In this document: positions 14,387-23,436 of the stretch, piece after piece
How positions within the stretch are numbered: position 1 is the stretch's first letter
Layout of the letters: every line of letters starts with the position of its first letter
Assembly (NCBI RefSeq): GCF_003014495.1
Contig: NZ_PYGC01000006.1
Coordinates: 1-64,000, forward strand
Length of the DNA stretch: 64,000 nucleotides
DNA from: Prolixibacter denitrificans
Lineage (GTDB): Bacteria; Bacteroidota; Bacteroidia; Bacteroidales; Prolixibacteraceae
Reading direction: 5' to 3'
The notes under the pieces: generated by a model
Databases searched by the model: none
Seen by the model: the letters and a program-made list of their open reading frames with translations, nothing else
Told to the model about the DNA's origin: nothing
Translations under genes and position numbers: made by a program

Positions 14387-17300
14387 ATGAAAAATCATTT
14401 TGCGGTACAGCCATCCATTCGCAACGGCCGACGTTTTATGTTATGGCTGCTTGGATTGTTGTTCATGTCTTCTCAAGCGTTTGCCTTAGGCAAGACGATA
14501 ACGGGGAAAGTAGTCGACAAAACAGGTCAGCCGTTAATCGGAGCAAGTATTGTGGTAAAAGGAACGACCCACGGGGCCGTGACCGATGTTTCAGGAAACT
14601 ATACGCTGAACATCACCGAAGACAATCCTGTTCTGATTTTCGCTTATCTGGGCTATACCACCCAAGCCGTGCCGGTTACCAACCAAACGAATATCGATGT
14701 GACCATGAACGAGGATAAAGCCGGGCTTCAGGAAGTGGTGGTGACGGCCCTCGGGATTAAGAAGGAAAAAATTAATCTCGGATATGCTGTTCAGACGTTA
14801 AGTCCGAAAGCGTTAACACAGGTAACGGCTCCCAACCTAATCAACGATCTGAGCGGAAAGCTGGCCGGTGTTTATGTCACCAACGGCGGGGCAGGAGTAG
14901 GTTCTACTTCCCGGATCGTGATTCGCGGCGAGAATTCGTTCTCCGGAAGTAACCAGCCTTTATTTGTCGTCGATGGTGTCCCGATTAACAATGAAACGTA
15001 TTTCAACGATGCGGTCGAGAATTCCTCCAGCGAAGGAACATGGGCCGAAGTTGACTGGGGCAACGGTGCCGCCGAAATCAATCCCTATGACATTGGTGAT
15101 GTAACCGTACTGAAAGGTTCTACTGCCGCTGCCTTGTATGGCTCACGGGCAGCCAACGGTGCTGTGGTGATTACGACGAAAACAGGTGCCTCGAAAAAAG
15201 GATTGGTTGGCGTCAGCTTTCATTCATCCACCACGCTGGAGACTCCATTGAAATTACCCCGTCTTCAGAACCAATACGGTGCCGGTATCGACGCGTATCC
15301 GCTTTCCGGTTCACCGACCACTTATTCGTTTGTCAACGGAGGAACTTCCAATGAAAACAATATTCCGAACTGGGGACTGAAATTTGACCCGTCACTAGAT
15401 GTATTGCAGTTCGACAGCCCGGTGCCGGGAACGAATTTGCAGGCCGGCGACCTCGTTGCATTGGGACAAAGTGGCAAAACAGCAACACCGACTCCGTGGA
15501 TCGGACATGCGGACCATTTTAAGAAATTCCTGCAGACAGGCGTTACGACCGAAAATAGCCTGGCGTTCTCCGGAGCAACGGACAACGGAAGTTACCGCTT
15601 CTCATTTGGTCAGTTGTATAACAAAGGCATTCTGCCCGGAACTGACCTGAAACGCTACACCGTTGCGCTTCGTGGCCAGCATAAATTTGGAAACAAACTG
15701 ACGTCCAACGTATACATCAATTTCATCAACAGCGGCAGTTCCAACCGTCCGAACATAGGCTACGGCTCAGAAAGTGTGATGTATACCTTCTTCGGAGTTT
15801 ACGGCATGCCGATGAACATCGACATCAACTCACTGAAAAAACAGTGGCAGGTAGGCCGTGACCAGCAGAATCAGTTCCGCTACTGGAAAAACCACGACAA
15901 CCCGTACGTAACCCTTTACGATAACGTGAATAGTTTCAATAAAAACAGGGTACTGGGTAATGCGTCGCTGAAATACGATTTCGACCCGCACTGGAACCTG
16001 ATGGTACGAACCGGATCGGATTTTTATGTGGATAGCCGCGAAGGTCACCGGGCTTTCACCACCGTGCGTTTTCCTACCGGTGGTTTCCGTACCGACGATG
16101 TGAACTATTTCGAGAATAATACGGACTTCCTGCTAAGCTATAAGAAAAAGCAGAGTTCGATATTCAATGCCAGCGGCTCATTCGGAGGTAACCGCTTCCT
16201 GCAAAACATTACGTATACCCGGAATATTGCTAACGCGCTGATTACTCCGGGACTTTACAACTTCTCGAATGCCAGGAACCAGTTGCCTACGCTTCTGGAA
16301 AAATCAAAAAAGCTCATTTACAGTATGTATGCGATTGGCGATTTCGACTACAAAGGTCAGCTCTTTCTGAATGTGACGGCTCGTAACGACCATTCCAGCA
16401 CGCTGCCCAAAGGAAACAATTCTTATTTCTATCCTTCGGCTTCGTTGAGCGCGGTCATCTCCAGCATGGTGCAAATGCCGAAAGCCATTTCGTTGCTGAA
16501 AGTCAGGGCATCTGCTGCCAAGGTTGGACGGGATGCCGATCCGTATTCCATCAACAATACGTACGTCACGCAGACTCCGTTTAACAATTATCCGTTGACA
16601 ACCGGTAACAGTGTGCTGGCTAACGCGAACCTGAAGCCTTCGTCGACCACAACGACGGAATTTGGTTTGGATATGAAGTTCCTGAATAACCGCATCGGAA
16701 TTGACGCGGCTGTTTATAACTCGGATACCAAAAACGAAGTGGTGAAACTTCCGGTGCCGGTTTCATCGGGTTACTCCAATGCTTATGTGAACGGAGCTTC
16801 CATCAATAACAAGGGAATCGAGCTGGTATTAACAGCTTCTCCGTTCCGTTCCAGCACCGTCGATAAGCTGAACTGGGACATGACGTTTAACTTCAGTCAC
16901 AACGTAGCCAAAGTAACCGCATTGCCGGGCGGAATCACCAGTTATACCTATGCCCAGGTAACGCAGTACGACCGCTACTATCGCGCCATTCAGTACATTG
17001 CCAAAGTAGGAGAGCGGTTGGGTAACATGTACGGAAATTCATTCGTCAGGGACGATAAAGGGAACATCGTGTACAAAAACGGCGTGCCTCAGTTCACGAC
17101 AAGCCAAAACACGTTATTGGGCAACTACAATCCCGATTTTGTCCTTACCTGGTCGAACGACCTCTCCTGGAAAAACTTCAACCTGAACTTCCTGTGGGAC
17201 TGGCACCAGGGCGGCAAATTCTATTCGTATACCGAATTGGGCGTGATGGCCGGCGGTATGTCGGTTGAAACCTTGCCGGGCCGCGAAACCGGAATTGTCG

Positions 17301-17668
17301 GAAAAGGAGTGATGGATGACGGCAACGGCAACTATGTTCCCAATACAGTGCGGGTGGATGCTGCGACTTATTACAATGCGTATTATAACGCCACCAACAA
17401 CGAAGCTTTCATGTACAACGCTTCTTTCCTTAAGTTAAGGCAATTCCGTCTGGGCTACACCTTTAGAAATATCTTCCACACGAAGTCTACTGCGGCTTCC
17501 AATCTGAACCTCTCGTTTGTAGCCAGAAATGTTTTGGAATTCACCCAGAACAAGGATGTCGACCCGGAAACGCTTGCCCTGCGCGGTCAGCAAATTCTGC
17601 CTGGAACAGAGTTCCTGAGTATTCCGTCGACGAAAAGTCTTGGATTCTCACTGGGTCTTAAATTCTAA
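14387..17668 (+). CDS. SusC/RagA-family TonB-linked outer-membrane transporter
   Basis: A 1093-residue outer-membrane importer. Signal peptide at residues ~14-33 (MLWLLGLLFMSSQAFA), then a carboxypeptidase-regulatory-like domain (KTITGKVVDKTGQPLIGASI ... LGYTT, about 37-110), a TonB-box-like LQEVVVTALGIKK, the plug (PNLINDLSGKLAGVYV ... RIVIRGENSF ... LFVVDGVPI) and a barrel ending in a C-terminal Phe (LGFSLGLKF). It works with the SusD-like lipoprotein encoded 23 bp downstream as a lid-and-barrel pump for glycans, peptides or chelates. No glycoside hydrolase is in the same operon, so the substrate is unknown. The upstream region carries operator-like repeats shared with the orphan regulator gene. 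Confidence 0.93.
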   Translation: MKNHFAVQPSIRNGRRFMLWLLGLLFMSSQAFALGKTITGKVVDKTGQPLIGASIVVKGTTHGAVTDVSGNYTLNITEDNPVLIFAYLGYTTQAVPVTNQTNIDVTMNEDKAGLQEVVVTALGIKKEKINLGYAVQTLSPKALTQVTAPNLINDLSGKLAGVYVTNGGAGVGSTSRIVIRGENSFSGSNQPLFVVDGVPINNETYFNDAVENSSSEGTWAEVDWGNGAAEINPYDIGDVTVLKGSTAAALYGSRAANGAVVITTKTGASKKGLVGVSFHSSTTLETPLKLPRLQNQYGAGIDAYPLSGSPTTYSFVNGGTSNENNIPNWGLKFDPSLDVLQFDSPVPGTNLQAGDLVALGQSGKTATPTPWIGHADHFKKFLQTGVTTENSLAFSGATDNGSYRFSFGQLYNKGILPGTDLKRYTVALRGQHKFGNKLTSNVYINFINSGSSNRPNIGYGSESVMYTFFGVYGMPMNIDINSLKKQWQVGRDQQNQFRYWKNHDNPYVTLYDNVNSFNKNRVLGNASLKYDFDPHWNLMVRTGSDFYVDSREGHRAFTTVRFPTGGFRTDDVNYFENNTDFLLSYKKKQSSIFNASGSFGGNRFLQNITYTRNIANALITPGLYNFSNARNQLPTLLEKSKKLIYSMYAIGDFDYKGQLFLNVTARNDHSSTLPKGNNSYFYPSASLSAVISSMVQMPKAISLLKVRASAAKVGRDADPYSINNTYVTQTPFNNYPLTTGNSVLANANLKPSSTTTTEFGLDMKFLNNRIGIDAAVYNSDTKNEVVKLPVPVSSGYSNAYVNGASINNKGIELVLTASPFRSSTVDKLNWDMTFNFSHNVAKVTALPGGITSYTYAQVTQYDRYYRAIQYIAKVGERLGNMYGNSFVRDDKGNIVYKNGVPQFTTSQNTLLGNYNPDFVLTWSNDLSWKNFNLNFLWDWHQGGKFYSYTELGVMAGGMSVETLPGRETGIVGKGVMDDGNGNYVPNTVRVDAATYYNAYYNATNNEAFMYNASFLKLRQFRLGYTFRNIFHTKSTAASNLNLSFVARNVLEFTQNKDVDPETLALRGQQILPGTEFLSIPSTKSLGFSLGLKF

Positions 17669-17691
17669 TGTAACCGATTAATAAGAAGAAA

Positions 17692-19173
17692 ATGAAAAAG
17701 AATAGATTTGTTCTTATCGTTCCCATCATAGCCAGTTTGCTTTTCAGTTCCTGTTCCAAAGAACTGACGGATGCAAATGTCAATCCCAACAGCCTGGAAA
17801 AACCGGATGCCACGACCATGTTGTCCAATACCATTGTTTCGGAATTTTACCACAACTCCAGCATGGCATGGACGCTGGGCAACGGTTATGGCCAGTATAT
17901 GACTTTCAGCCAGTCGTACTACAACCAGGGAACACGTTATTCGCCGGTCACCAACGAGCCGTACTGGACGGCCATGTATGAGGCAGCCCGTGACGCCAAT
18001 ACGTTGTACGACCTCGGAAAAACACAGAGCAACCCGATGTTGCAGGCCGTAGCGCTTACCTTGCGCTCGTACGCTTTTGCCCAATTAACGGAGCTGTGGG
18101 GTGATATTCCGTTTTCGGATGCTCTGCAGGGAGCTTCCGGAACTTATACGCCGAAATATGATTCGCAGGAAAAGGTGTATACCGATCCGGATGAAGGAAT
18201 CCTTCCCAGTCTGAAGAAAGCAGACGATTTGCTGAAGTCAAACGCGAACGGTAATGTTAGTGGCGATTTGCTGTTCAATTCTAATGTAGCCTCCTGGCGG
18301 AAGTTCATCAATGCTCTGAGGTTGCGTTACCTGCTGCGGATCTCTTCTCAAAAGGATGTGTCCGCAGAAATGACAGCCATCGTTAACGACGGCATGTTGA
18401 TGGATGATGCGACGCAGAGTGCGGCACTCGAACTGCCTACGTCCATTCCTTACAACTTTGTCAGTCTGACCGAACGTTCGGGCGATTTCAACGTGAAGTA
18501 CATGAATAGCCTTCTCTACGATACGTTTAAAGCAACCGGTGACACGGCAAGAGTAAGTGACTATTTTGCGGCAACCGCGAATGCCTCTTCCGCCGGAACA
18601 TTCAGTTTCGACAACTACGGAGGAATGCCCATTGTCGTTGATGCGACCAGCACGCAAGCTGCTGCCGCTTCCAACTTCAATGGCAGCTTTAAAAGCGGTT
18701 CCAACGGCTACCTCACCGAAGCTCGGGTCATGACGTATGCGGAACAGGAGTTCATCCTGGCCGAAGCAGCCCTGAAAGGCTATATCCCGGGCAACGCTGC
18801 TACCTTTTACAACAAAGGTGTGATGGGCGCTTACGCGGAAATAGGTCTGGATGCGACCGCTGCTTCCAACTATCTGATGCACGACGGAGTGAAGTTCGAT
18901 AGCTCTTCCAGCGCTGCTTCCATGAAGCAAATCATTATCCAGAAATGGCTGGTCAATATCAACAATGGCTTCGAAGGATGGATTGAATATCAGCGCACCG
19001 GTTATCCGGCTTTGCAGACCGGCGGCAATGCCAACATGAACGGTGGAAATATTGCTACGCGGTTCCTCTATCCGACCACCGAAAGCACCATCAACACCAC
19101 CAACTACAACGACGAAATACAGAAAATGGGTGGCAAGGAAACAACCACTTACAAAGCCTGGTGGCAGAAATAA
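17692..19173 (+). CDS. SusD/RagB-like nutrient-binding lipoprotein
   Basis: A 493-residue surface lipoprotein with a clear lipobox (LLFSSCSKE, acylated Cys21). The mature part belongs to the SusD-like_2 type: YGQYMTFSQSYYNQGTRY near the start, helical TPR-like segments with LRSYAFAQLTELWGDIPFSDAL, and a C-terminal NGFEGWIEYQRTGYPAL. It forms the lid over the SusC partner. The pair is a two-gene operon ended by a terminator. This SusD subclass is often found in systems for peptides or non-starch glycans, so I do not infer a sugar substrate. Confidence 0.9.
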   Translation: MKKNRFVLIVPIIASLLFSSCSKELTDANVNPNSLEKPDATTMLSNTIVSEFYHNSSMAWTLGNGYGQYMTFSQSYYNQGTRYSPVTNEPYWTAMYEAARDANTLYDLGKTQSNPMLQAVALTLRSYAFAQLTELWGDIPFSDALQGASGTYTPKYDSQEKVYTDPDEGILPSLKKADDLLKSNANGNVSGDLLFNSNVASWRKFINALRLRYLLRISSQKDVSAEMTAIVNDGMLMDDATQSAALELPTSIPYNFVSLTERSGDFNVKYMNSLLYDTFKATGDTARVSDYFAATANASSAGTFSFDNYGGMPIVVDATSTQAAAASNFNGSFKSGSNGYLTEARVMTYAEQEFILAEAALKGYIPGNAATFYNKGVMGAYAEIGLDATAASNYLMHDGVKFDSSSSAASMKQIIIQKWLVNINNGFEGWIEYQRTGYPALQTGGNANMNGGNIATRFLYPTTESTINTTNYNDEIQKMGGKETTTYKAWWQK

Positions 19174-19204
19174 AATGATTGATTAGTATTCTCCGGATAT
19201 CGGT

Positions 19205-19240
19205 AAAGGGGGAATGAGTACATCTTGTTTCCCCTTTTTT
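19205..19240 (+). terminator. Terminator between SusD gene and convergent DUF998 gene
   Basis: AAAGGGG at 19205-19211 pairs with CCCCTTT at 19231-19237, followed by T residues that merge into the stop codon of the convergent gene. Confidence 0.65.
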
Positions 19241-19889
19241 ATGATCTTTTGTCTTTATCACGAAGCATTTTGAAGCTTAAAACAAGCAGCATCATATAGT
19301 AATTCAAGGTGTAAATCCGTTGCCATACTCCTTTATCATGCAGAATGAAATTGTCGGGTTGATAGTATTTGGCAACTAAAAAGAACGATGTCATCACCAG
19401 GCCGATTCCAACCACTGTCCACAGGAAAGCATGTAATTTTCGATTTTCCTTCCGCGGAAACATCAGCATCAGCCAAAAGGGGAGAAGAACCATTCCCGTG
19501 TCTCCGATTCCGCTAAAAATGTTATGCCATCTTCCATCCACGGTAATGGAGGTATTGGGAGGATTAATGGGGAACAAACCCGAACCGATTCCTTCTCCCA
19601 GTCCGTAAAGCAACAACGAAAAGGCGGCCAGCTTCACCCACTTGTTTGAAGGGTACACCCGGTAAAAAGCGATGACGAATAAGGAAACCAGAACGAAGAA
19701 GAATATGCCCCATAAAGATACCCAATACTCAATTGGGCTTCCGCTTTCCCCGAGGTACGACATCGATTCTGATTTCCAGTCGTAATCCGGAAATTTTGAA
19801 CCGAACCAAATATCTAAGGTAATTTCAAGAATAAAGAATAACCAAAAGGACACCAATCCTACCCAAATAATCGTCTCTCTTCCTTTCAT
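19239..19889 (-). CDS. DUF998-family membrane protein
   Basis: A 216-residue inner-membrane protein with about six hydrophobic segments (near residues 8-28, 58-78, 87-105, 128-148, 156-174 and 192-208). The SESMSYLGESGSP loop and the RWHNIFSGIGDTG segment are characteristic of the DUF998 family. The function of these proteins is not established. It is a single gene, convergent with susD and followed upstream by a long AT-rich gap. Confidence 0.75.
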   Translation of the reverse strand: MKGRETIIWVGLVSFWLFFILEITLDIWFGSKFPDYDWKSESMSYLGESGSPIEYWVSLWGIFFFVLVSLFVIAFYRVYPSNKWVKLAAFSLLLYGLGEGIGSGLFPINPPNTSITVDGRWHNIFSGIGDTGMVLLPFWLMLMFPRKENRKLHAFLWTVVGIGLVMTSFFLVAKYYQPDNFILHDKGVWQRIYTLNYYMMLLVLSFKMLRDKDKRS

Positions 19890-20501
19890 GTTGGTGAAAT
19901 TACAACCTCTATTTTTGTTACTAAATTACCGGATAGGCGAAAATCCGGTCGCGTTCAAGATTCTCGATTCATATATCATTTGCAACATCCTTCTTTATTT
20001 TTAGTAGTCCCTCCTTTGTTTCCTTATTTTCTCCGAGAGAAGTACCAACTTTAAAGGTTTTCTTAGCAAACAATTATTTTATTACAAAGTTGTGAAGAAG
20101 AGGTGACGTTGGCTTATCCGAGGATAGACAATCGGGGTCTGGGAGAAGCCTGTGCTTTGGCCGATAGTATGCTGGTACTTTTAACAGCTTTACAGTCATC
20201 ATGGGAATCAGCCACCTCATTAAGCAAATACGCTATAAAACCCGCATCTAACGTAAATCCCGGAAAAAACAATAGACACCCCGGACAGGAACAATAAATA
20301 TTTTCTACATTTATAATCCTCGACAGGGATTTTTACATTGAATTTTTAGTTCAAGCGCTTATCATATATCAAAATGAAACGAACATGGATTTTCTTCATT
20401 CCAAAACAGACATCCGAGGATGATTAGAATTCTTGTGAGTTCCTGTCCCGATCGGTGGCTCGGGATTTTGAACATTCAGAAATTAAAAAATTTAAAAAAA
20501 G
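19890..20501. other. Intergenic region upstream of the GH3 gene
   Basis: About 610 bp, AT-rich. A short frame at 20103-20297 lacks any recognisable feature and I reject it. A 6-bp stem hairpin (TCCCGA at 20446-20451, TCGGGA at 20460-20465) lies shortly before the GH3 start, in the probable 5' leader. No tRNA or repeat is seen. Confidence 0.5.
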
Positions 20502-22628
20502 ATGAAAAATTTCGTTTTTCTATTATTCATCGCAGCCTTGTTCTCAAGCTGCAACCAAACCCCCACAGAAAAAGCAAAGGAACTGTTGCAGAAACCAGCA
20601 ACCTTTGAACAAGCTGGAAAACAAGCAGAGGAATTGGTCAAATTAATGACGCCTGCAGAACGGTTTAAACTGGTAGGTGGGGATGTGATGGGGACATTTC
20701 CGATTAAAAGACTTGGCATTCCTGCTGTACATTTTACCGATGCCAGCGCCGGCATCAGGAAAAACAAAAATTATTACTACGATAAAACAACCGCTTTTCC
20801 CTGTCCTCAGTTGTTGGCGGCAACCTGGGACACAACGATGGCTTACCAATATTCCAGAGCGATTGGGGAGGAGTGCCGTGCCAGTGGCATTCATTTTTTG
20901 TTGGGACCGGGGATGAATATCATGCGCAATTCGCTATGTGGCAGGAACTTTGAATACGTAGGAGAAGATCCATACCTGGCCGGACAGATCATCGCTTCTT
21001 ATGTTCGGGGACTGCAATCAATCGGAACTGCTGCAACATTGAAACATTTTGCCGGTAACGAAACAGATTTCAGACGGCGGCTCAGCAATTCCATCATTTC
21101 TGACAGAGCTCTGCATGAAATATATCTTCAGCCGTTTAAACAAGGGGTCGATGCCGGTGCTAAGGCGGTGATGACATCGTATAACCTTGTCAACGGTGAG
21201 TGGGCTGCGCAGAACAAACATTTGGTGACCGATATCCTGAAAGATCAATTTGGTTTCAAAGGACTGGTGATGACAGACTGGAACTCAGTCTGGAACGGTG
21301 AGAAATTCATTCAAAGTGGCGTCGACCTGGAAATGCCAACCGGATTGGCCATGCAAAGGGATTCGTCAAAAATCTTCGGGTCAAAACGGATTGACCAAAT
21401 GGCGAAAGAGATATTGAGAACATGCATTTATGCCGGGTTCTACGATAAGAATTACAGAGACAGCTCGTTGATTAACAATTGGGACGAAAGAGCGAAAATT
21501 GCCTATCAAACCAATCTGGAAGGGATTGTACTTTTGAAAAACAAGGGAATTCTTCCAATCGACCCGACGACGGTAAAAGGAAAAATCCTTGTAGCTGGAA
21601 ACAATGCTATGCGGAAAGAACTAGCCGGAGGTGGTTCCGCCCATGTCCACGGATATGACAACAAAACCTACCTGGAAATGGTAAAGGAAACGTTTGGAGA
21701 AGACAATGTCAACTATGTGGAAGACCCGTCGACAAAGGACCTTCGGTCTGCCTCAAAAATCATACTGTTTTGTGGATTTCCGGAAAAAGGAAAAGATGCA
21801 GAGAGTGAAGGCAGGGATCGTCCGTTTGTGCTTCCAGACAATGACTTGATAACTAAAGCTGTTTCGCTAAATAAAAATGCGATTGTATGCTTGCAAACGG
21901 GAGGACCGGTTCAGATGGAATGGGAGGACCAGCCGGCAGCGATCATTCAGGCATTCTATGGCGGACAAACAGGTTCATCCGCATTAATGGATATACTGAC
22001 GGGAAAAGCGAACCCTTCAGGAAAACTTCCTTATACCTTTGAAAAAAGATTTGCAGATTCACCTGCTGCAGGGTATGACCAGATCACCTCAGAAAAACTA
22101 AAAAGAGTTCCTGATGATGAAATACTTCCCGAAAGACTGGCCAATGTGTTTACCAATGATAAGGACACAGCAAGGTTTTATACTTATGATGATACTTACA
22201 GCGAAGGAATTTTTGTTGGCTACCGCTGGTATGACAAGAAAGGGCTGGATGTCAGGTTTCCGTTTGGATATGGCTTGTCCTATACAACATATGCCTATGA
22301 CAGCCTAAACGTCAACAAAAAAGGTGATAATGTAGTTGTTTCCTTTGATGTGAAGAACACCGGGAAAAGGGCCGGGGATGAAATTGCCCAGGTATATGTA
22401 ACTGACAAAAAGTGTTCGGTAGAACGTCCCCTGAAAGAACTGAAAGGTTTCAAACGGATTTCTCTGGCTCCGGGAGAAACAAAAAAGGTAGAGCTCACCC
22501 TCAAACCTGATGCGTTTAAATTCTGGGATGAATCCACGAAACATTGGAAACTAGAGCCGGGAGTCTTCAACATCAAAGTTGGAGCTTCTTCACGGGATAT
22601 TAGGTTGAATGAAGATGTGACCCTTTAG
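20502..22628 (+). CDS. GH3 family beta-glucosidase-like lipoprotein
   Basis: A 708-residue exported glycoside hydrolase. Lipobox LFSSCNQ gives acylated Cys17. The GH3 TIM barrel spans about residues 45-340, with KHFAGNE (181-187) and the nucleophile Asp259 in GLVMTDWNSVW. The alpha/beta sandwich domain follows (ILVAGNNAMRKELAGGGSAHV, PFVLPDNDLI), then a fibronectin-III-like C-terminal domain from about 600 (VVSFDVKNTGKRAGDEIAQVYV). Probable reaction: release of terminal beta-linked glucose (or a related sugar) from oligosaccharides in the periplasm. It stands alone, 1.3 kb after the SusC/SusD pair with a convergent gene between, so shared regulation is not evident. Confidence 0.92.
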   Translation: MKNFVFLLFIAALFSSCNQTPTEKAKELLQKPATFEQAGKQAEELVKLMTPAERFKLVGGDVMGTFPIKRLGIPAVHFTDASAGIRKNKNYYYDKTTAFPCPQLLAATWDTTMAYQYSRAIGEECRASGIHFLLGPGMNIMRNSLCGRNFEYVGEDPYLAGQIIASYVRGLQSIGTAATLKHFAGNETDFRRRLSNSIISDRALHEIYLQPFKQGVDAGAKAVMTSYNLVNGEWAAQNKHLVTDILKDQFGFKGLVMTDWNSVWNGEKFIQSGVDLEMPTGLAMQRDSSKIFGSKRIDQMAKEILRTCIYAGFYDKNYRDSSLINNWDERAKIAYQTNLEGIVLLKNKGILPIDPTTVKGKILVAGNNAMRKELAGGGSAHVHGYDNKTYLEMVKETFGEDNVNYVEDPSTKDLRSASKIILFCGFPEKGKDAESEGRDRPFVLPDNDLITKAVSLNKNAIVCLQTGGPVQMEWEDQPAAIIQAFYGGQTGSSALMDILTGKANPSGKLPYTFEKRFADSPAAGYDQITSEKLKRVPDDEILPERLANVFTNDKDTARFYTYDDTYSEGIFVGYRWYDKKGLDVRFPFGYGLSYTTYAYDSLNVNKKGDNVVVSFDVKNTGKRAGDEIAQVYVTDKKCSVERPLKELKGFKRISLAPGETKKVELTLKPDAFKFWDESTKHWKLEPGVFNIKVGASSRDIRLNEDVTL

Positions 22629-22636
22629 AGTAAGAG

Positions 22637-22831
22637 TCATACGGTATGATAAGCAGGCAAACTGAATTTCACCCTTGCTTCTTCCGGTGCCTCTTCCCAG
22701 CCTGCATAAAATCGCTCGTTAACAGCCTTGATGATATTGTCCAGTTTCTCTTTCTCATCATCTGTTCCATGGGTGCCCCAGAGGATTGGGATTTTGCAGT
22801 GAAAGTTCCGTATCGGAGTCGTCCAGCCCAA
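22637..22831 (-). pseudogene. Short start-less frame, possible remnant
   Basis: Sixty-four codons ending ...EEARVKFSLPAYHTV with only a TTG as a possible start and an in-frame stop four codons upstream. The amino-acid mix (KLDNIIKAVNERFYAGWEEAPEE) is that of a soluble helical protein end. It may be the C-terminal tail of a lost gene. I do not recognise the family. Confidence 0.25.
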
Positions 22832-22941
22832 CGGATTGGTTCACCCTGGTCCGCTCGAACTAGTAGATTGATAAATCGACTGAATGTAGTAACTCATCAA
22901 TCATCTCATCTTCTTAACCAAATATTCAACTATTAAATTGT

Positions 22942-22979
22942 TCCCTGCCACCACTTAGTCGGGGTTGTGATGGCAGGGA
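22942..22979. other. Perfect 9-bp inverted repeat
   Basis: TCCCTGCCA at 22942-22950 and TGGCAGGGA at 22971-22979. The stem extends by four more pairs past one mismatch. There is no T run on either side, so it may be a structural or remnant element rather than a terminator. Confidence 0.5.
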
Positions 22980-23050
22980 GTTGTAATAGGCCATATGCAA
23001 TTTTTTTGCAAGTATTTTTGACGAATGCGGCAGGAAAACGACAGTAGACA

Positions 23051-23085
23051 TAAAAAAAGAGTTGTGAATTAAATTCACAACTCTT
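23051..23085 (-). terminator. Terminator of the tRNA-Pro transcript
   Basis: AGAGTTGTGAATT at 23058-23070 and AATTCACAACTCT at 23072-23084 form a perfect 13-bp palindrome. On the minus strand it is followed by a T7 run, 16 bases after the tRNA 3' end. Confidence 0.85.
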
Positions 23086-23099
23086 TGATTTTTAATCTG

Positions 23100-23174
23100 T
23101 CGGGGTGACAAGATTTGAACTTGCGACCCCTCGCCCCCCAGACGAGTACTCTAACCAAGCTGAGCTACACCCCG
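23100..23174 (-). tRNA. tRNA-Pro (anticodon GGG)
   Basis: On the minus strand a 75-nt cloverleaf is clear. The acceptor stem is CGGGGTG/CACCCCG with discriminator A. The D arm is TAGCTCAGCTTGGTTAGAG, the anticodon loop CTGGGGG (GGG at positions 34-36, U33 present), and the T arm contains GTTCAAATC. The CCA end is not encoded. It reads CCC (and CCU) proline codons. It is transcribed alone with its own terminator. Confidence 0.95.
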
Positions 23175-23388
23175 ATTTGCTTATGCGGATGCAAATGTAG
23201 GTTGCTTTTTCAATTTTACAAAATTTTCAACTCAAAAAGATTCCCGCTGTCCGAGTGTTTACGCTTATTGCATTGGTTTTCAAAAATCCTGAATTTCGAA
23301 TTGGCAACAAGCATCTCTTCATAGTTTTTGTTTATGTTCAGATAATAAGAATCAATTGATATTTTTCGGAAGAAAACGCTTTGATGCG

Positions 23389-23396
23389 TAACTTTG
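23389..23396 (+). promoter_or_regulatory. Candidate -7 element for trxB
   Basis: TAACTTTG fits TAnnTTTG and lies 40 bases before the trxB start codon. A TTTG at the expected upstream distance is not evident. Confidence 0.45.
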
Positions 23397-23436
23397 TGAC
23401 CAAATAAAAAGAATTAAAAACGAAAAAATTATAGAG

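Noticed and set aside
20103-20297. 64-codon forward frame before the GH3 gene
   Set aside because: It lies in AT-rich intergenic DNA, has no domain or signal, and no conserved context.
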